Positions 9,073 to 13,590 of a stretch of DNA of 13,590 bases are shown in pieces. The position numbers and the translations under genes are program-made. The DNA is from Rodentolepis nana (lineage: Eukaryota; Platyhelminthes; Cestoda; Cyclophyllidea; Hymenolepididae): NCBI GenBank assembly GCA_900617975.1, contig UZAE01013478.1:8516-22105 (forward strand). Direction: 5' to 3'. The notes under the pieces are model-generated. The model saw only the letters and a program-made list of their open reading frames with translations, was not told where the DNA came from and did not search any database. How positions within the stretch are numbered: position 1 is the stretch's first letter; every line of letters starts with the position of its first letter.

Positions 9073-9523
9073 TCAAATTCCTCCAAAGAATCTGGAAACA
9101 TCTTCATCTTTACCAATGGGGTAATCACGGGGGTCACTATCAGCAGGTTCCGGATTATTGCGTGGACCACCTTTTCCATTTCCTTCATCTATACATTTAA
9201 TCATTAAAACAGTTTATGACTTGCAAGCATAATAATACATCACACATTTATATTGTAATTATGTTGCATTATAAAGAAAAAATTGAAATGCTTTCAAGTT
9301 TAAGAATGAGTAAATTTCAAGAATCTAGTACTCCTCATTGAACAGCATATTGATATAATTGCAAAAGCATCCAAAACTGACCTTTATAATAAATAGCATT
9401 TACTGTGGAGACCAGAATACAAAGGAGGGCAAGGCACAGAAACTACAAAGAAAACGAAATAATATTAGCTTAATTTTATTACGAAATTTTTTGCGAAAAA
9501 AATCAAATTACAATTTTTGACAT
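9073..9523 (-). CDS. Three-exon gene for a 62-residue secreted, cysteine-free peptide of unknown family
   Basis: The coding sequence joins exon 1 (9523-9512), exon 2 (9442-9382) and exon 3 (9188-9073, with TGA 9075-9073), 189 bases in all. Exon 1 encodes MSKI; exon 2 encodes the hydrophobic run FLCLALLCILVSTV, then NAIYYK, and ends with one base that completes an Asp codon from exon 3. Residues 1-20 form a signal peptide with basic start, hydrophobic core and a Val-Asn-Ala cleavage site. The predicted mature part is 42 residues: no cysteine, 9 acidic and 6 basic residues, 7 Gly and 5 Pro, ending SRFFGGI. Exons 2 and 3 stand out from the AT-rich flank in composition, and every intron begins GT and ends AG. 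Exons 2 and 3 are well supported; exon 1 is less certain because four codons are little to go on. The product should enter the secretory pathway. I do not recognise the family; secreted structural, peptide-signal or defence roles are all open. Confidence 0.7.
9189..9381 (-). other. Intron 2 of the secreted-peptide gene (193 bp)
   Basis: The donor reads AAAG/GTCAGT and the acceptor TGTATAG/AT. Phase is 1: the last G of exon 2 and the first AT of exon 3 make an Asp codon and the frame stays open to the TGA. The pyrimidine tract before the acceptor is weak. The interior is AT-rich and shows no coding potential. Confidence 0.65.
9443..9511 (-). other. Intron 1 of the secreted-peptide gene (69 bp)
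   Basis: The donor is GTAATT after an ATT codon. The acceptor is a long pyrimidine-rich run ending TTTGTAG, and a CTAAT branch-point-like string sits about 30 bases before the AG (near 9469). The intron lies between codons (phase 0). The acceptor is very good, the donor only fair. An upstream exon 1 with a longer intron is the main alternative. Confidence 0.6.
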
Positions 9524-9588
9524 GACGGATTTTGTAAAATTCACTCAGGGTTTGCCTTTTCAAAACATAGTTGAATGGAGGTATGCGA

Positions 9589-9596
9589 TATTTATA
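9589..9596 (-). promoter_or_regulatory. Candidate TATA box (TATAAATA) for the secreted-peptide gene
   Basis: TATAAATA on the minus strand lies 73 bases upstream of the proposed ATG. An initiator-like TTCAACT follows, placing a possible start site near 9572, slightly closer than the usual 30 bases. The leader would contain an upstream ATG followed directly by TTT TGA, a two-codon uORF. TATA-like strings are common in AT-rich DNA, so position is the main support. Confidence 0.4.
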
Positions 9597-9599
9597 TCG

Positions 9600-11068
9600 G
9601 CAACAAGCCAATAATTTCTGGTGTGCCTAGTGTGATGGCAATCTGTTGGCTAAATAACCTCAATTTCTTTAAGTTATTAGTTTCGATTAAATGCCCACTA
9701 GAGTTAACCTTATTATTACAATATATAATTGAATTAACATCAATTTTAAGCACAACTAGATATTAAGATCGATATTTTACTATTCAATCAACCTTATTTG
9801 TTGCTAATATTATGCAAAAAGCTCGTTAAATTCATGTCTGTAGTTTAGTCTAATGACAAGACGAAATATTTTGGAAACCATTTGCAAACTATGGTTTTAA
9901 ACTCATATATGAAGTTGTTAAAAATGTGTACTTGCCATAAATTTGCAAGTTCGATCAAAGTTGGAATCATCATAGAAATTTAAACACAATTGACAAAATC
10001 TCTACTTGGAAATACATAAATTCATAAAAATATGGCTCAAACTGTAACTGGTATTGAAATGTGCCGCTTTAAAATGAATTTAAATTAGTAGTTATTTTTA
10101 TGCATTAAATGAAATAAGCTTGAGTTTTACACATTTTGATGTGAAAGTAATAGATGTGGGCTCTATTAACACATTCTGGAGATATATTATTAGTTGATAA
10201 AAAGGTTTTCATTTTAATAATACTGATCGTTTGTTATTGATTTTTGAATTTACCTAATATACAACATCGATTAATGTGAAAGAATTCTCTTATTGTGAAC
10301 TCGAAAAAGCAGTTATTAATTTGAGCTCATCATTGACACCAATTCCTATTACTTGAAAAGCACATGGCTGTTTTTTGTGTGCAATCAAGTGAAAAGAAGG
10401 CTAGACCATATTAGAAGTTAATAATAGGTTTTTGAACTACTCCACAAACTGCAAACTGTTTTCAGAGGAAAGAATGGCCAATAGCAGATGCATGTATAAA
10501 ACAGTTTATTCAAATTGACACGAGATCAATGTAGTTTTAATTAATAAAATTACGAAAAAAATGGAAGTAACTTTGGCCATTTAGAAAACAATAAGAGGTA
10601 ACTAATTTAGAATTTGCATTCTTTTTACTGTGTTAGCATGGTTACTTTGTACAAAACATTGATATAGTATCAGCTGGAACGAATATTGTGAAGCCAATAT
10701 AAAGTACTTTTTTGAATAATCATGCAAGATTTAGTAAAATCATAAAGTTTTCCAGCACATAAATAAGCACATACTTATTTATTTGATTGTTTATTTCACA
10801 GTTCCATTTTCTGCAAAATACTTCATTCCCTTATTTAACCGTTCTATTAAATTGAATCAATCTATATTGTCAATATAGTTATTTCAGTTAAAATCCTCCA
10901 CTGTTAATAATATTTTTAATTTTTTCTAGTAAAGTTACATGCAATGTTTGCAACCAACTCTGCGCAGCCAAAAATGAATATTTTATATTTAAAATTGCAG
11001 TCGTATTTTTTCAAAATAATTTGCTCCCAAATGTTTGCTTTTATTTCGAGAAAATGAAACATTGAACG
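9600..11068. other. AT-rich DNA upstream of the secreted-peptide gene, nothing recognised
   Basis: Frames at 9575-9766 plus and 10916-11131 minus have no domain, no splice context and no start context. A perfect palindrome with 8-bp arms (CTATATTG, one base, CAATATAG) is at 10862-10878. If exon 1 of the gene is not the one I chose, its true first exon would lie somewhere in this stretch on the minus strand. Confidence 0.5.
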
Positions 11069-11086
11069 TCTCTCTCTCTCTTTTTT
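11069..11086. repeat. (TC)6 run followed by T6
   Basis: Six TC units (11069-11080) run into six T residues (11081-11086). It is a short pyrimidine tract, of a kind common in such DNA, and is not followed by a convincing exon on the plus strand despite a nearby GCAG. Confidence 0.85.
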
Positions 11087-13590
11087 GGCAGTACATTCAG
11101 GAAACTTGAACCTCACAAATTTTAAATCCATGGAGAATCCATTCCCACCAAGGCATTTTCTCTAATCTCTTTATCTTCACATGCTCTTGTTTTGGTTAAC
11201 ATATTAATATTTAAATTGTGTTCATTAAAGCAATTTTTATTATTACTGCCAATAAAATTTTAGTGACATCTTTATAATAAAGCTTAAATGCATCAACATT
11301 GATAGGCTTCTCGATAATTGATTTTATGCTATCATTAAATTTTATTTTTAGCTGGTTATGAAACGTATTTACAGTTCTTGAAAAACATATTCTTTTGGTT
11401 TCATCTTCTTTTGCGTATTAAAAAATCTAATTTAAAAAAAATGTTTCAAATATTGCTTATCCTTGAATTCATATGCCATCATTCATCACTTTCATCAAAT
11501 TTTATTCCATTTCTGACATTATCTTAAGAAGAAAAAGCGTTTTTTTCTAGTTTTGAACAAGTGATCACAATTTGAATGCCACTTCGAATTGAAGCCGATA
11601 TATCAACGCAGAAGTGATTAGCTGGATATGGATGAATATGTCAACTGGTTTCCTTATTATTCTGCATATATATTTAGTGTAACTTACTTTACAAGTGAGT
11701 GTTTGAGTTTGAATATTAAAATTTCAGCTTAATTTTGCTCGGTCCTCTGCTGTACAAAGGTCATCACTTCGTAATGTTGCTTTTGACAGCATTTATGAGT
11801 CATTGTTCCACGTCAAATTTAATGTAATTCCTCGTTAATTTCTTTAATCAAGGCCAATTATTAAACTTACTTTTACGCTAAGCAAACCATCTAAGTTGTT
11901 ACAAGAAATTAATGGTCATATAAATCGACTATCAAGTCAGTAGTTATTGAATATATCAATTAAATGCACTTTAATATTGAAATTGACTTTTTTTAATTTC
12001 GAAATATATGAATATAGGTCTAATAATGTTCATATAATTTAAAAAACGCCTAAATTGTAGCACAATTCTTAAAAGATCAGGTTTTTGAATATCAAACAGC
12101 CATTGTCAAATATCTTTTATTTTGCTTTTCTATTAAGTTTTATCAATCACAAGTAAGTTAATTTGTGAAAAAGGCAAATAATTGCAATGCATTCCAAGAT
12201 AGAAGCAAGATTTCGATTGACAAATTATGGCTATAGTTTAATGCCTTGTATATCCACATTTACTAACACCAGCATACAAGAACACGCAAATAGTGAAATA
12301 AATTAAAATTGAGCAGATGCATCTATTGAATACGTAAAAGTCAGCCAAGCTCAGCCGATTTCTGAATTGACTCCCGAACTTAACAATAAAACCTCATTCA
12401 TAGCTAATCTTGGAAGATAAAAACTTTTATCGACGTTTTTTGCGTACAGGCACTTAAAATAATGCCACTCTTGGACAATCGCAGCATTTTGGTATGAGAA
12501 GTTTATATATTTCGAAAATGAAAGAATGAAATATTTTTAAAAGCACTGACTTCCCACTAGTATAGCATCTAACTTGTCATCAAATTTAGTACTGCTTTCT
12601 ATTTCAAGTTAAAAAAAGATGTTGTGCGAATTTGTCCTAAAATACTTCAGTTATCCTTAGAAGCAGTCGTTAGTTGCCACATTTTAGTCCTATTTCCGAT
12701 GAAAAATGAAGTCTTTTAATGGTTAAATTGAAATCTAATATAAACGATTGGAGAAAGTTTGCCATTGTAGAGTTCCAGTGGTATTCGTTGTGTGTCCTTA
12801 GGATGAATGACTCTCTAATGAAAGGCGATCAAATTACTCCCATTTACAAACATAACAATGAGTCCATCTGCTATCTCATTCATGAGAGAGATATTAGACG
12901 TTAACTAAAACTGACTACTTTCAAGTACCCACAGTTACCAATATTGTTAGAAATCAAAACGTATGAATACTAAGAAATGGATTATTACTCTGCATTCTTT
13001 CATTTGAATGCCTATCTTTTTTTAAGCAATTATTTATTCATAAGTGTATGACATAATTTCATTGAGTCCACTATGCCAATACTGTCAATAGACTCTTTGA
13101 AATGCTCTGTTAATAGTGATATTGGTTTTGATTCATTTAAAAAAATTGAAGTTTTTTATTTACTCATTTAACGAAATGGTGAATATTTAATTACTCATTT
13201 CTAGAATATTGAAAACATGTTAGGCAACGCATTAGTTGTTGATTAAAAAACGGTATAAAACGAATATTTTATAAATAACCTAATATACTGGTAGAAATTT
13301 ACTCATTAAACCATTGAATTGTTTGATTTTTGTTACTGGAAATATTTCAGCTTGTTTTCATCTAAATAACAACCACTCATTACTAAAGGGTAAGATTAGC
13401 CAACATTTTCCTTTAGAGGTGTTGAGACTAACCAACTGTATGGAACGAGTTCAAATAGAGAAATGAACATGCTGCCTGTTTAACCAATATGACTCGTGGG
13501 TGATTGGTTTCGAATTGGAAGAAATTAGATTTTTTGAATATTTTACATTTTTGCCAACTCTGAATACGTTTAAGCAGCTAAACCAACTGG
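11087..13590. other. AT-rich DNA without a supportable gene
   Basis: Slightly less AT-rich patches at about 11728-11838, 12317-12420, 12719-12904 and 13408-13490 contain open plus-strand frames of 20 to 62 codons, some preceded by an AG. None shows a recognisable domain or a consistent chain of splice sites. No RNA genes or repeats were recognised. The short phrase AACCAACTG occurs twice (about 13429 and 13581), which is not informative. Confidence 0.5.

Noticed and set aside
9006..9188. 60-codon minus frame starting with an ATG
   Set aside because: It overlaps exon 3 of the secreted-peptide gene in another frame. The spliced frame has matching phase, a signal peptide and a natural stop, whereas this one runs on into AT-rich 3' sequence.
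9575..9766. 63-codon plus frame upstream of the peptide gene
   Set aside because: It overlaps the candidate TATA region on the other strand, has no domain, and its size is expected by chance.
10916..11131. 71-codon minus frame
   Set aside because: Lys/Phe/Ile-heavy translation typical of random AT-rich DNA, crossing a TC/T-rich run.
11728..11838. Plus frame of 36 codons after TTTCAG
   Set aside because: A second frame over the same bases is equally open, the pyrimidine tract is weak, and no donor or upstream exon was found.
12317..12420. Plus frame of 33 codons after GAGCAG ending TAA
   Set aside because: The translation looks protein-like, but there is no pyrimidine tract and no upstream exon, and the length is within chance.
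12719..12904. 61-codon plus frame with ATG
   Set aside because: No recognisable domain or context; the opposite strand is also partly open.
1..13590. CRISPR array, phage or bacterial operon, tRNA or rRNA
   Set aside because: No regularly spaced repeats, ribosome-binding-site/ORF chains or RNA-gene structure were seen; retroelement type and introns point to an animal genome.

Overview
The window looks like nuclear DNA of an arthropod, most likely an arachnid and probably a spider. The whole window is AT-rich. The retrotransposon remnant at its left end reads like the non-LTR elements I associate with spider genomes, and the one gene I could reconstruct has spliceosomal introns. The species call comes from recognition alone and was not tested by any search.

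Left edge (1 to about 1670, minus strand): a degenerate non-LTR (LINE-type) retrotransposon that encodes an apurinic-like endonuclease, a linker and a C-terminal RNase H. The window edge cuts it off at base 1. It carries one nonsense codon (983-985), one frameshift (about 849-853), and no reverse transcriptase. The missing RT falls exactly at the single ambiguous base of the window (N at 344), so either a real deletion or an assembly join removed it. Just upstream of the endonuclease start is what looks like the tail of ORF1, with its stop codon two bases before the ORF2 ATG.

Middle (about 1670 to 8950): AT-rich DNA with no convincing gene. It holds an (AT)17 microsatellite at 7681-7714, a few small perfect inverted repeats, a less AT-rich island at 8261-8403 that may be a fragment of an old repeat, and scattered open frames of a size expected by chance.

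Right-centre (about 8965 to 9596, minus strand): a small three-exon gene that a simple ORF scan misses because no exon is long enough. It runs from a TATA box (9589-9596) through exon 1 (9523-9512), a 69-bp intron, exon 2 (9442-9382), a 193-bp intron and exon 3 (9188-9073) to a candidate ATTAAA poly(A) signal (8965-8970). The exons join in phase to give a 62-residue protein. Its first 20 residues form a textbook signal peptide ending Val-Asn-Ala, and the predicted mature peptide is 42 residues, hydrophilic, rich in Gly, Pro and Asp, and free of cysteine. I do not recognise the family. This is the most interesting object in the window.

Right part (about 9600 to 13590): AT-rich, with a short (TC)6 run and weak exon-like frames but no gene I can support.
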